Shown: in pieces, positions 52,559 through 61,451 of the stretch
Position numbering within the stretch: the stretch's first letter is position 1
Layout: every line of letters begins with the position of its first letter
Assembly: GCF_000368065.1 (NCBI RefSeq)
Contig: NZ_KB851199.1
Coordinates: 392,609 to 456,608 of the forward strand
Direction: 5' to 3'
Origin: Acinetobacter seifertii
Lineage (GTDB): Bacteria > Pseudomonadota > Gammaproteobacteria > Pseudomonadales > Moraxellaceae
DNA: 64,000 nt
Program-made: the position numbers and the translations under genes
Notes under the pieces: model-generated
Databases searched by the model: none
Told to the model about the DNA's origin: nothing
What the model saw: only the letters and a program-made list of their open reading frames with translations

Positions 52559-54415
52559 TTAACCCCAAATGCGTGATGCAATTTGGTAGGTTAAAAATGA
52601 CATGAGATAAGCCAAACCAAAGAGATAAGCCGTCATGACTGCCACATGTTTCCATGAACCTGTCTCACGGCGTACTGTTGCTAAGGTTGCTAAACAATGT
52701 GGTGCATAAACAAACCACACCAATAAAGACAAGCCTGTAGCCAATGACCAACCTGTGCCGTTTGCACTAATCAAATGGGCAAGCCCTTGTGCAACCGCAT
52801 TATCATCAGCACCAGATAACGCATATACCGTACCTAATGCTGCAACCACAACTTCACGAGCAGCCATCGCAGGAATTAATGCCACCACGATTTGCCAGTT
52901 AAAGCCAAGCGGTGCAAATAAAGGCTGAATAAAGTGCCCTGCCATACCCGCAAAACTATAATCAATTGCTGGTAGTGTTGCGCCTTCTGGCGCTTGAGGG
53001 AAAGTACACAAGAACCAAAGAATAATAGTTAAGGCAACAATAATCCCACCAACACGACGCAAGAAAATCTTTGCACGTTCCATCAGCCCAATAGCAATAC
53101 TTTTGGGGTCAGGAAAACGATAACTTGGTAACTCCATTAACAGCGCATGTTGTGATTTGTCTTTACGCAAGAACTTCATCACAAAGGCAACACAAAGCGC
53201 ACTTAAAATACCCGCCATGTATAAACCAAACAGCACCAGACCTTGTAAGTTAAAGACCCCTAAAACAGTTTGACTTGGAATAAATGCACCAATTAACAAG
53301 GCATAGACAGGCAAACGTGCCGAACATGTCATGAGAGGTGCAACCATGATCGTGGTAAAACGATCACGCGAATCACTGATACTTCGAGTTGCCATAATGC
53401 CGGGAATGGCACAGGCAAAACTCGATAATAATGGAATGAAAGAACGGCCACTCAAGCCAGCTTTAAACATTAATTTATCGAGCAAGAATGCTGCACGCGG
53501 TAAATAACCTGACTCTTCGAGTACCAGAATAAAGAAGAAGAGAATCAAAATTTGTGGCAAGAATGCCAATACTGTGCCCGCTCCCGCCAGAACACCATCT
53601 ACCACTAAACTACGTAGCACAGGTTGATGAATAGCTCCATTTAACCATTCACCTAACCATGGAATGACACCATCTTCGATTAAAGCTTTAAACGGTTCAG
53701 CCCAAGCAAATACTGCCTGAAAGACAATGAACATCATCACTGCCAAGCTGAATAAACCCAACACAGGATGTAAGAAAATTCGATCTAGAAAATCAGTACG
53801 TTTATCATCATGATCAACAAAATGAACTACATCTTTAAAAATCATTTCGATTTTTTGATGATGTCCACCACTTAAACCACTTAGCTCTGTATGCGGTACG
53901 GTATATTTTTCTTGGTCAAGCGCATGCAATAAGTTTTCGATGCCTGAGTTACGTACGGCAACCGTTTCAACAACTGGAACACCTAAACGCTCAGACAACT
54001 TCTGTGTATTGATTTGAATACCGCGACGACGCGCCTCATCCATCATATTCAATACAACCAGAATTGGGCGCCCTAATTCAATAATTTCAAGCACCAAACC
54101 CAAGTGCAGTTTTAAGTTGGTCGCATCGACAATACATAAAAAAGCATCTTGCTGCCCTTCTTCGGCAATTTTGCCTTGGCAGACATCACGAGTGATTTCT
54201 TCATCGGGGCTAGTTGCCTGCAAACTATAGGTACCCGGCAAATCTAGTACACGAACGGCACGGCCAGAAGGTAACTGAAAGTTACCGACTTTACGCTCTA
54301 CGGTTACACCCGCATAGTTAGCAACTTTTTGTCTTGTTCCAGTTAGGTGGTTAAACAGTGAAGTTTTACCACAGTTTGGATTCCCAACAAGGGCAATACG
54401 TAGCGCATCCCTCAT
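52559..54415 (-). CDS. feoB: Ferrous iron transporter FeoB
   Basis: FeoB (618 residues) imports Fe2+ across the inner membrane. The N-terminal G-protein domain has G1 GNPNCGKTS (residues 11-19), G3 DLPGTYS near 58 and G4 NMMDE near 122. A guanine dissociation inhibitor region follows, then the membrane part with two Gate motifs (about residues 280-430 and 450-610). This is the shorter FeoB form common in Acinetobacter; E. coli FeoB is 773. The start overlaps the feoA stop by four bases (ATGA), suggesting coupling. Confidence 0.96.
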   Translation of the reverse strand: MRDALRIALVGNPNCGKTSLFNHLTGTRQKVANYAGVTVERKVGNFQLPSGRAVRVLDLPGTYSLQATSPDEEITRDVCQGKIAEEGQQDAFLCIVDATNLKLHLGLVLEIIELGRPILVVLNMMDEARRRGIQINTQKLSERLGVPVVETVAVRNSGIENLLHALDQEKYTVPHTELSGLSGGHHQKIEMIFKDVVHFVDHDDKRTDFLDRIFLHPVLGLFSLAVMMFIVFQAVFAWAEPFKALIEDGVIPWLGEWLNGAIHQPVLRSLVVDGVLAGAGTVLAFLPQILILFFFILVLEESGYLPRAAFLLDKLMFKAGLSGRSFIPLLSSFACAIPGIMATRSISDSRDRFTTIMVAPLMTCSARLPVYALLIGAFIPSQTVLGVFNLQGLVLFGLYMAGILSALCVAFVMKFLRKDKSQHALLMELPSYRFPDPKSIAIGLMERAKIFLRRVGGIIVALTIILWFLCTFPQAPEGATLPAIDYSFAGMAGHFIQPLFAPLGFNWQIVVALIPAMAAREVVVAALGTVYALSGADDNAVAQGLAHLISANGTGWSLATGLSLLVWFVYAPHCLATLATVRRETGSWKHVAVMTAYLFGLAYLMSFLTYQIASRIWG

Positions 54416-54672
54416 GCCGGTACTCCTTCTAACTGAATCTCGATTTTTTCCGCTTCCGCCTTACGTAAAGCGAAACGAGTAAAGCCAATTTGGATTAAGA
54501 TCGGATCACCACCAAAAATACCCTTGGTAATCACTTCTATTCGAGTACCTGGCACAAAGCCCAGACTTTCCAAACGAATTGCGACCAAATCTTCTTGCTC
54601 GGACGTTTCTGTCATCCGATCTACTTTGGTGATGGTAGCCGCTTGCTTCACTTTCAACGCTGATAAACGCAC
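54412..54672 (-). CDS. feoA: Ferrous iron transport protein FeoA
   Basis: FeoA (86 residues) is a small SH3-like cytosolic protein required with FeoB for Fe2+ uptake. The sequence shows the family core VAIRLESLGFVPGTRIEVITKGIFGGDPILIQIG near residues 30-65, with the conserved Gly residues. A GTG start at 54672 is used; AGGA is about 9 bases upstream. It is the first gene of feoA-feoB-Cys-rich, behind a promoter with a Fur-box-like sequence. Confidence 0.93.
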   Translation of the reverse strand: MRLSALKVKQAATITKVDRMTETSEQEDLVAIRLESLGFVPGTRIEVITKGIFGGDPILIQIGFTRFALRKAEAEKIEIQLEGVPA

Positions 54673-54700
54673 CGCATCCGATCCTAAAACCTTTTTTTCT

Positions 54701-54730
54701 AGTATACATATAAATGAGAATAATTACCAA
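54701..54730 (-). promoter_or_regulatory. feo promoter with overlapping Fur box
   Basis: On the minus strand TTGGTA (54725-54730) and TATACT (54701-54706) are 18 bases apart. A 19-base sequence at 54710-54728 (plus strand ATAAATGAGAATAATTACC) fits the Fur box pattern of three (A/T)AT-like hexamers and lies in the spacer, so Fur-Fe2+ would block the promoter. Confidence 0.6.
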
Positions 54731-54816
54731 ATAAGGTTAAATTTCAATTCTCACCTACTTTAATCGACAAATCTTAAAGTTTCTTTTAAAGTACAGTGGT
54801 TTAGAGGATATTGTTT

Positions 54817-55737
54817 ATGATAAGTAAAAAACCGCGTATTCCGAGCCCTGTTCAAATTCCTGAACATTTGAGCTTTTTACAAGGTTTTCGTGACTATTTG
54901 GTTGCTCAAACAGTGAGTCCACATACTCGTAATGCTTATTTATCTGACCTAATTCAATGTGCTGAACTTCATAAAAAAAATAGCTTGCCGAAATGGTCGA
55001 GTGATGACATTTCTGATGTCTTAATTGAACTTACCCAAATAGGAAAAAGTCCACGCTCAATCGCACGCTGCTTATCTGCCCTACGCCAGTTTTACAAATT
55101 TTTACGTGAACAAAAATTACGAAGCGATAACCCCGTAGCGACACATCACTCACCCAAAATTGGCCGAGCTTTACCCAAAGATTTATCAGAAGAAGATGTA
55201 GAAGCACTGATTCAAGCGCCTGACATTACAACAGCTTTGGGGTTGCGTGACCGAGCGATGTTTGAAGTGCTTTATGCATGTGGTTTACGCGTTTCTGAGC
55301 TAATCAACCTACGCTTGGAGCTAATCAATTTAAAACAAGGCTATTTACGTATTACGGGTAAAGGCAATAAAGAACGTTTGGTACCTTTAGGTCAATATGC
55401 TTGTGATTGGGTAGAGCGCTACTTAAGCGATGCACGTCCTCAACTTTATAAAAGCTCAACTGACTATTTATTCTTAACTCAACATGGCGGAATCATGAGC
55501 CGTCAGAATTTTTGGTATGCGATTAAACGTTACGCCTTGCAAGCTAATATTCAAGCTGAACTATCGCCTCATACCTTACGCCACGCCTTTGCAACACACT
55601 TGCTCAATCACGGTGCTGACTTACGCGTAGTACAAATGTTATTGGGTCATAGCGACTTATCTACCACCCAAATCTATACCCATGTGGCACAAGTGAGAAT
55701 GCAACAATTACATGAAAAACATCATCCTAGAGGTTAA
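54817..55737 (+). CDS. xerD: Site-specific tyrosine recombinase XerD
   Basis: XerD (306 residues) with XerC resolves chromosome dimers at dif. The N-terminal SAM-like domain (LSFLQGFRDYLVAQTVSPHTRNAY near residue 20) is followed by the catalytic domain with R in CGLRVSEL near residue 155, K in GKGNKERLVPLG near 186, HTLRHAFATHLL near 254, GHSDLSTTQIYTH with the Tyr nucleophile near 288. The ATG at 54817 has AGAGGA eight bases before it. dsbC follows, as in E. coli (xerD-dsbC). A hairpin ATCAAAC/GTTTGAT (55766-55783) lies after the stop. Confidence 0.95.
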   Translation: MISKKPRIPSPVQIPEHLSFLQGFRDYLVAQTVSPHTRNAYLSDLIQCAELHKKNSLPKWSSDDISDVLIELTQIGKSPRSIARCLSALRQFYKFLREQKLRSDNPVATHHSPKIGRALPKDLSEEDVEALIQAPDITTALGLRDRAMFEVLYACGLRVSELINLRLELINLKQGYLRITGKGNKERLVPLGQYACDWVERYLSDARPQLYKSSTDYLFLTQHGGIMSRQNFWYAIKRYALQANIQAELSPHTLRHAFATHLLNHGADLRVVQMLLGHSDLSTTQIYTHVAQVRMQQLHEKHHPRG

Positions 55738-55883
55738 AATTTTTTAAGCGAATGATTTGAAATTCATCAAACAATCGTTTGATTTCGTTCACAAAGGTTA
55801 AGAAAGTTTTAACAATACACACTAGATTTTTTGTTATGCTTAGCAGCTTCTGACTATAAATACTGATGAAATAAGGGTTATCT

Positions 55884-56699
55884 ATGTCTTTTACCCGATC
55901 TCAACTTTTTCTTGCCTGTGCTTTGGCTTCTAGCTTGCTGTTCAGTGCTTGTTCTAAAGAAAACAAACCACAAAAAGAAGATGCACTCACAGCGACCGCA
56001 CCTGCTACTGGGGAAGCGTCAACCATCATTGAACGCAATGCTAAACAGCGTTTAATTGAAACTTTGCAAAAACAATTTAAGAACGCAAATATCAACGCCA
56101 AAATTTTAGATATCAAGCCGACAGAAGTTCCTAATTTATATTGGGTAAATCTCGAAGGCATGACATCAATTTATACAACCAGTGATGGTAAATACCTGAT
56201 TCAGGGTGATGTCATCCGTTTAGGTGGCAAAGAGCTGCATAATATTGGTGATAACCTGCAAGCTTCAGAAAATAAAAAGCATCTTGCTGCTTTAAAAAAT
56301 GAAGATTTGATTGTTTACCCAGCGAAAGATGGTAAGGCTAAACATGTGATTTATGTGTTTACCGATGCAAGCTGTCCTTATTGTCATAAATTACATGAGC
56401 ATTTAGCCGAGATTAATGAGAAAGGCATTGAGGTTCGTTACATTGCTTGGCCACGTGGTGAACAATTTATGCCAACTATGGAAGCCGTTTGGTGTAGTGC
56501 AGACCGTAAAGCTGCATTTAACCAAGCTGTACAGGGCGTTAGTATTCCGCCAGCTCAATGCAAAAACCCTGTCCGCGAACAATATCAACTTGGTTTAAAC
56601 ATGGGCGTGAATGGTACTCCTGCAATCTACAATGTTGATGGCGAGTACTTGGGTGGCTACTTAACACCAGATGAATTGATTAAAAAATTGAATAAATAA
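55884..56699 (+). CDS. dsbC: Thiol:disulfide interchange protein DsbC
   Basis: DsbC (271 residues) is a periplasmic disulphide isomerase. The N-terminal signal has a lipobox-like end (LLFSACSK), so it may be lipid-anchored or cleaved by signal peptidase I. The N-terminal dimerisation domain (about 50-115) and thioredoxin domain follow, with catalytic CPYC near residue 164 and cis-Pro in GTPAIY near residue 248. It lies between xerD and hom, with a strong terminator downstream. Confidence 0.92.
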   Translation: MSFTRSQLFLACALASSLLFSACSKENKPQKEDALTATAPATGEASTIIERNAKQRLIETLQKQFKNANINAKILDIKPTEVPNLYWVNLEGMTSIYTTSDGKYLIQGDVIRLGGKELHNIGDNLQASENKKHLAALKNEDLIVYPAKDGKAKHVIYVFTDASCPYCHKLHEHLAEINEKGIEVRYIAWPRGEQFMPTMEAVWCSADRKAAFNQAVQGVSIPPAQCKNPVREQYQLGLNMGVNGTPAIYNVDGEYLGGYLTPDELIKKLNK

Positions 56700-56741
56700 T
56701 ATTCGCCAAGCTGATGAATGATTAATCAGTCATCCCTTCAA

Positions 56742-56776
56742 CAAAGCGCTGCTCATATTGCAGCGCTTTGTTTTTT
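56742..56776 (+). terminator. dsbC terminator
   Basis: CAAAGCGCTGC and GCAGCGCTTTG form an 11-bp stem with a 7-base loop, followed by TTTTTT. Confidence 0.88.
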
Positions 56777-56943
56777 CAATAATTAATACTTTTTCCACCA
56801 ATGTTTAAAGACTGATCTAATCAGCTTTTCCGAACATCGCACTCTAATTGATTGAACAAGCATGAAAAGCGCTAGAGTCTGGCGTTTTTTTTAGCTATGA
56901 TCTAGCTTCAACTAAATGATTAAATGATGATATGGAGTGTGAC

Positions 56944-58245
56944 GTGAAACCAGTTCGCCTGGCAATACTCGGTTTAGGAACCGTAGGTGGAGGAGCCCTT
57001 AAACTACTACAAGAAAATGCCGCTGAAATTAAACGTCGCACCGGTCGAGAAATTCAAATTACCCACGTTGGAACACGTCGCCCTCGTCCAGATCTTGAAT
57101 TAGAAGGGATTAAACAAAGCGCGGACTTACTTGACATCGTTCGTCAACCAGACGTTGATGTGGTTGTAGAAGTGATGGGTGGGATCCACCCTGCTTACGA
57201 AGTCATTATGGAAGCGATCAAACACGGCAAACAAGTCGTGACTGCAAATAAAGCCTTACTCGCTGAACATGGCAATGAACTATTTAAAGCAGCTGAAGAC
57301 AATGCTGTACAAATTGCTTATGAAGCAGCAGTAGCTGGCGGTATTCCAATTATTAAAGTGATTCGTGAAGGCCTTGCTGCAAACCATATTGAATGGTTAG
57401 CAGGCATTATTAATGGTACAGGCAACTTTATTCTGACTGAAATGCGTGAAAAAGGTCGTGCATTTGATGATGTATTAAAAGAAGCTCAAGAACTCGGTTA
57501 TGCAGAAGCAGATCCAACTTTTGACGTTGAAGGTATTGATGCTGCGCACAAGCTTACCATTTTAGCGTCTTGTGCGTTTGGTATTCCTCTTCAGTTTGAT
57601 AAAGTTTATACCGAAGGTATCAGCAAAATCACTGCGCAAGATGTGAAATATGCCGAAGAGCTTGGTTTCCGCATTAAACACCTAGGAATTGCACGCCGTG
57701 CTGAAAAGGGTATTGAACTACGTGTTCACCCAACGCTTATTCCAGATGAGCAGCTTATTGCAAATGTAAACGGTGTTAAAAATGCTGTATTAGTTCAAGC
57801 GCATGCTGTAGGTCCAACGCTTTATTACGGTGCTGGTGCTGGTGCTGGCCCAACAGCTTCCGCTGTTGTTGCCGATGTAATTGATATTGTTCGTGACATC
57901 TCTTATACCGAAGATGGCGCAGGAACAATTCCTCAGCTGGCTTTTGAAGCATTAACAAATGTGCCAATTTTAAGCCGCGAAGAAATGACCACAGGTTATT
58001 ACATCCGCTTAAATGCTGAAGATCAGACTGGTGTACTTGCAGATGTAACGACCATCTTAAGCCGTGCTGGAATCAGCATTGATGCCATCATGCAACAATC
58101 CCGCTTAAAAGACCTTATTCCAATCGTGATTTTGACCGATCCAATCGTTGAATCAAAAATGGATGACGCTCTTGCGCAAATTCAAGCATTACCTGCTATT
58201 CGTGGCGAAATCGTAAGAATTCGTTTAGAATCGCTCGATAGTTAA
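56944..58245 (+). CDS. hom: Homoserine dehydrogenase
   Basis: Hom (433 residues) reduces aspartate semialdehyde to homoserine for threonine and methionine. The NAD(P) motif GLGTVGGG is near residue 10. The substrate domain has VTANKALLAEHGNEL near residue 98 and ING(T)GNFILTEM near 153. A C-terminal ACT domain (about 350-430, TGVLADVTTILSRAGISIDAIMQQ) suggests threonine feedback. It is a stand-alone dehydrogenase, not fused to aspartokinase. The GTG at 56944 has GGAG six bases upstream and is preferred to the ATG at 56932. thrC follows 54 bases later. Confidence 0.95.
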   Translation: MKPVRLAILGLGTVGGGALKLLQENAAEIKRRTGREIQITHVGTRRPRPDLELEGIKQSADLLDIVRQPDVDVVVEVMGGIHPAYEVIMEAIKHGKQVVTANKALLAEHGNELFKAAEDNAVQIAYEAAVAGGIPIIKVIREGLAANHIEWLAGIINGTGNFILTEMREKGRAFDDVLKEAQELGYAEADPTFDVEGIDAAHKLTILASCAFGIPLQFDKVYTEGISKITAQDVKYAEELGFRIKHLGIARRAEKGIELRVHPTLIPDEQLIANVNGVKNAVLVQAHAVGPTLYYGAGAGAGPTASAVVADVIDIVRDISYTEDGAGTIPQLAFEALTNVPILSREEMTTGYYIRLNAEDQTGVLADVTTILSRAGISIDAIMQQSRLKDLIPIVILTDPIVESKMDDALAQIQALPAIRGEIVRIRLESLDS

Positions 58246-58299
58246 TCAGGTTGAGGGAAAGATTCCCTCTCCCGCTTCACCTCTAATTGGAACACCATC

Positions 58300-59439
58300 A
58301 TGTCTAATGCCAATCGTTATACTGGTCTTGTAGATCGTTATCGTGACCGTTTGCCAGTTTCGGCAACTACTCGTGCTATCTCTTTGGGTGAGGGCAACAC
58401 CCCACTCATTAAACTTGAGAATATTCCACGTATTATTGGCAAAGATGTTGAAATTTATGTGAAATATGAGGGTTTAAACCCGACTGGTTCATTTAAAGAC
58501 CGTGGTATGACCATGGCTGTAACCAAAGCGGTTGAAGAAGGCTCTAAAGCGATTATCTGTGCATCTACTGGTAACACTTCTGCTGCTGCTGCTGCATACG
58601 CTGCTCGCGCTGGTATCAAAGCATTTGTTTTGATTCCGGAAGGCAAAATTGCGATGGGTAAAATGGCGCAAGCGATGATGTATGGTGCGATCACTATGCA
58701 AATCCGCGGTAACTTCGATGATGGTATGCGTCTTGTAAAAGAAGTGGCTGATCAAGCACCTGTAACGATTGTAAACTCAATCAACCCTTACCGTTTGCAA
58801 GGTCAAAAAACCATTGCTTATGAAATCGTTGAAGCTTTGGGCCGTGCGCCTGATTATCACTGCTTGCCAGTAGGTAACGCAGGTAACATCACAGCTCACT
58901 GGATGGGTTATACAGAAGCTGTAGCAAACCAACCTGCTGATCAGTTCGAACAAGTTATTTACGATGCTGCGACTGATCAATTCACTGGCCCTAAACCAGA
59001 AGGCTTACCAACAATGGTAGGTTACCAAGCTTCTGGCGCAGCTCCATTCTTACGTGGTGCTCCAGTTGAAAGCCCTGAAACAGTTGCAACTGCAATCCGT
59101 ATTGGTAACCCACAAAGCTGGAACCATGCAAAAGCTGTGGTACGTGACTCTAAAGGCTGGTTTGATGAACTTCAAGACAGCGAGATTTTAGAAGCTCAAC
59201 GCTTACTTTCTATGTATGAAGGTGTATTTGTTGAGCCAGCGTCTGCTGCTTCTATCGGCGGTGCAATCCGTGACATTAAAGCGGGTAAAATTGCTGAAGG
59301 TTCTGTCATCGTATGTACAGTAACTGGTAATGGCTTGAAAGATCCTGATACTGCAATCAAACAATGTGCTGATGCAGTGATGTTGTCAATTGATGCAACA
59401 ATGGACCAAGTAAAAGATTCGATTTTATCTAATATGTAA
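58300..59439 (+). CDS. thrC: Threonine synthase
   Basis: ThrC (379 residues) converts O-phosphohomoserine to threonine and phosphate with pyridoxal phosphate. The PLP lysine is in TGSFKDRGM near residue 67. The phosphate-binding loop is GNAGNITAHW near residue 193. It belongs to the shorter threonine synthase class with the same fold as threonine dehydratase, unlike the longer E. coli form. It directly follows hom, and the pair probably forms an operon. A terminator follows. Confidence 0.95.
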   Translation: MSNANRYTGLVDRYRDRLPVSATTRAISLGEGNTPLIKLENIPRIIGKDVEIYVKYEGLNPTGSFKDRGMTMAVTKAVEEGSKAIICASTGNTSAAAAAYAARAGIKAFVLIPEGKIAMGKMAQAMMYGAITMQIRGNFDDGMRLVKEVADQAPVTIVNSINPYRLQGQKTIAYEIVEALGRAPDYHCLPVGNAGNITAHWMGYTEAVANQPADQFEQVIYDAATDQFTGPKPEGLPTMVGYQASGAAPFLRGAPVESPETVATAIRIGNPQSWNHAKAVVRDSKGWFDELQDSEILEAQRLLSMYEGVFVEPASAASIGGAIRDIKAGKIAEGSVIVCTVTGNGLKDPDTAIKQCADAVMLSIDATMDQVKDSILSNM

Positions 59440-59459
59440 GATCTGAGTTTTTATAAGAA

Positions 59460-59487
59460 ACGGCTGTTTAATACGGCCGTTTTTTTA
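59460..59487 (+). terminator. hom-thrC terminator
   Basis: ACGGCTG and CGGCCGT pair (one wobble) around TTTAATA, followed by TTTTTTT. Confidence 0.8.
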
Positions 59488-59506
59488 TGTCTTTTTTATA
59501 TCCATA

Positions 59507-59536
59507 AAAAAACGCTTCTTGATAGAAGCGTTTTTT
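59507..59536 (-). terminator. pbpG terminator
   Basis: AAAAAACGCTTCT and AGAAGCGTTTTTT form a perfect 13-bp stem with a TGAT loop, 11 bases past the pbpG stop on the minus strand. Confidence 0.88.
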
Positions 59537-59547
59537 AAATATTGAAC

Positions 59548-60594
59548 TTAAATACGTTTTGGCAAATTACTCAACCAACCCAATAAGTTAGTTGCATCGT
59601 TATTACGTGCCTGTGTACTTGGCTCACCAAGCAATACAATCACTGCTGGACGTGAGTTTACAGTCGTATGCATCACGACACAGCGACCGGCTTCATTGAT
59701 ATAACCAGTTTTTGACAAGTTGATATTCCAACCACCATTACGCACTAGCGCATTGGTATTGTTAGATTTCAACACGCGATAACCCAAGTTAAAATCATAA
59801 GTCGGTGTAGTTGAGAATTGACGGATTAAACCATACTGAGATGCTGTACTCGCCAAAATTCCTAAATCACGTGCAGAAGAAACATTGCGTGGGTCTAAAC
59901 CAGTTGATTCATAATAATGAGTTGCACTCATACCCAAAGAACGTGCTTTAGCATTCATCGCTGCTACGAATGCAGGACGACCACCCGGATAAGTACGCGC
60001 TAAAGCTGCTGCTGCTGGGTTTTCAGATTTCATTAGAGCAAACAGAAGAACTTCTGCACGGTTCATCTTGTCGCCAACACGTAAGGTTGAGCTTGAGTTT
60101 TTACCATTTGCACCAGCAAAATCAATTTGCTCAAGTGTAATTTCTTCTGACATGTTTAAACGCGCATCTGCCGTTACAACTGCTGTCATTAATTTGGTAA
60201 TAGACGCAATCGGTACCGATGCATTGGTATTTTTACTATAAAGAACCTCACCTGTTTGCGCATCCATGACAAGTGCAGCACGTGCACTTACACTCGGCTG
60301 GGCATTAAAACCCCCGGTATCACGAATTGGAGCAACTCTAGGTGTAGAGCTAATAACTTTCGGTGCATTACTGCCACGCAAAGTTGTAGTTACAGATGTT
60401 GAACCTTGCGGAGTTGGCTCATCATCTTCATCATTTAAAAGTTGACTAGCATCCGCTGCCGACCAATTTAAACTTGCAGTACCAGTACTCCCTGAGGACG
60501 GGTTATTGACGAGTTCTGCAAAGCTTGTTGAACTCAAACTAAGCAAAATAGACATGCTTAGCACATGCATTAAAGACTTTTTAGAATTTTTCAC
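59548..60594 (-). CDS. pbpG: D-alanyl-D-alanine endopeptidase (PBP7/8)
   Basis: PbpG (348 residues) is a periplasmic low-molecular-weight penicillin-binding protein that cuts peptide cross-links. A signal peptide ends about residue 26 (SSTSFA). A Ser/Thr-rich linker follows. The active-site motifs are SITKLMTA (SxxK) near residue 131, SENPAA near 190 and KTGYIN near 294. In A. baumannii pbpG has been linked to virulence and serum resistance. It is leftward and single; its promoter region faces gacA. Confidence 0.93.
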   Translation of the reverse strand: MKNSKKSLMHVLSMSILLSLSSTSFAELVNNPSSGSTGTASLNWSAADASQLLNDEDDEPTPQGSTSVTTTLRGSNAPKVISSTPRVAPIRDTGGFNAQPSVSARAALVMDAQTGEVLYSKNTNASVPIASITKLMTAVVTADARLNMSEEITLEQIDFAGANGKNSSSTLRVGDKMNRAEVLLFALMKSENPAAAALARTYPGGRPAFVAAMNAKARSLGMSATHYYESTGLDPRNVSSARDLGILASTASQYGLIRQFSTTPTYDFNLGYRVLKSNNTNALVRNGGWNINLSKTGYINEAGRCVVMHTTVNSRPAVIVLLGEPSTQARNNDATNLLGWLSNLPKRI

Positions 60595-60805
60595 GGCACA
60601 ATACTCGACTCAGGGTGACACACATTTGCGCTTACTATCATTATGCCTTACATTTGAGATATAAGGTATAAAGGTTTACCGACACAATTGTGCACAACTA
60701 TTCGCTCACTATAGAAGAATAGGATTGCTAATTTTGTCATTCCATTGCAAGCTTATTTTGCTTTATGTAACAAAAAACTTGTTTTTTGAAAGAAAGGAGG
60801 TCTTC

Positions 60806-61441
60806 TTGATTACAGTTTTAGTTGTCGATGACCATGAACTGGTACGTACGGGTATTTGCCGTATGTTAGAAGATCATGCAGATGTTGAGGTAATTGGACA
60901 AGCCGAATCTGGGGAAGAAGCAATTGCTATCGTTCGCCAACAACATCCGCAAGTCGTACTACTTGATGTCAACATGCCGGGCATCGGTGGCGTAGAAACA
61001 ACTCGTCGTTTATTACAAACAGCTCCAGAGACGAAAGTCATTGCTGTGAGCGGCCTTGCCGAAGAACCCTACCCGTCTTTATTGCTAAAAGCCGGTGCAA
61101 AAGGTTATATCACCAAGGGGGCACCAATTGCCGAGATGGTTCGTGCAATTAACAAAGTGATGCAAGGTGGTAAATATTTTAGTGCTGATATTGCCGAACA
61201 ACTAGCAAGCTCATATTTATACGACACCCAACAATCCCCTTTTGATTCGTTATCAGAACGTGAAATGCAAGTTGCCATGATGGTTGTCAACTGCATTAGC
61301 GCACAAGAAATTGCCGATAAACTTTTTGTGAGCGTGAAAACTGTAAATACTTACCGTTATCGTATTTTTGAAAAGTTAGCAATTGATAGCGATGTAAAAC
61401 TTACACATCTTGCGATTCGCTACGGTCTGATTAAACCATAA
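60806..61441 (+). CDS. gacA: GacA-type response regulator
   Basis: GacA (211 residues) is the NarL/FixJ regulator of the Gac global network. The receiver has D8/D9 and phospho-acceptor D54 (VVLLDVNMPG). The C-terminal LuxR-type helix-turn-helix is DSLSEREMQVAMM near 149 and ISAQEIADKLFVSVKTVNTYRYRIFEKL near 165, a near match to Pseudomonas GacA. TTG at 60806 is chosen: AAGGAGG lies five bases upstream and length matches GacA. The frame is open back to 60725. pilS starts 10 bases after the stop; the sensor GacS is not in this window. Confidence 0.92.
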   Translation: MITVLVVDDHELVRTGICRMLEDHADVEVIGQAESGEEAIAIVRQQHPQVVLLDVNMPGIGGVETTRRLLQTAPETKVIAVSGLAEEPYPSLLLKAGAKGYITKGAPIAEMVRAINKVMQGGKYFSADIAEQLASSYLYDTQQSPFDSLSEREMQVAMMVVNCISAQEIADKLFVSVKTVNTYRYRIFEKLAIDSDVKLTHLAIRYGLIKP

Positions 61442-61451
61442 TCAGACTTAC

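Noticed and set aside
54817..55737. XerD as a possible mobile-element integrase
   Set aside because: It has full housekeeping XerD motifs and the xerD-dsbC context of core chromosomes.
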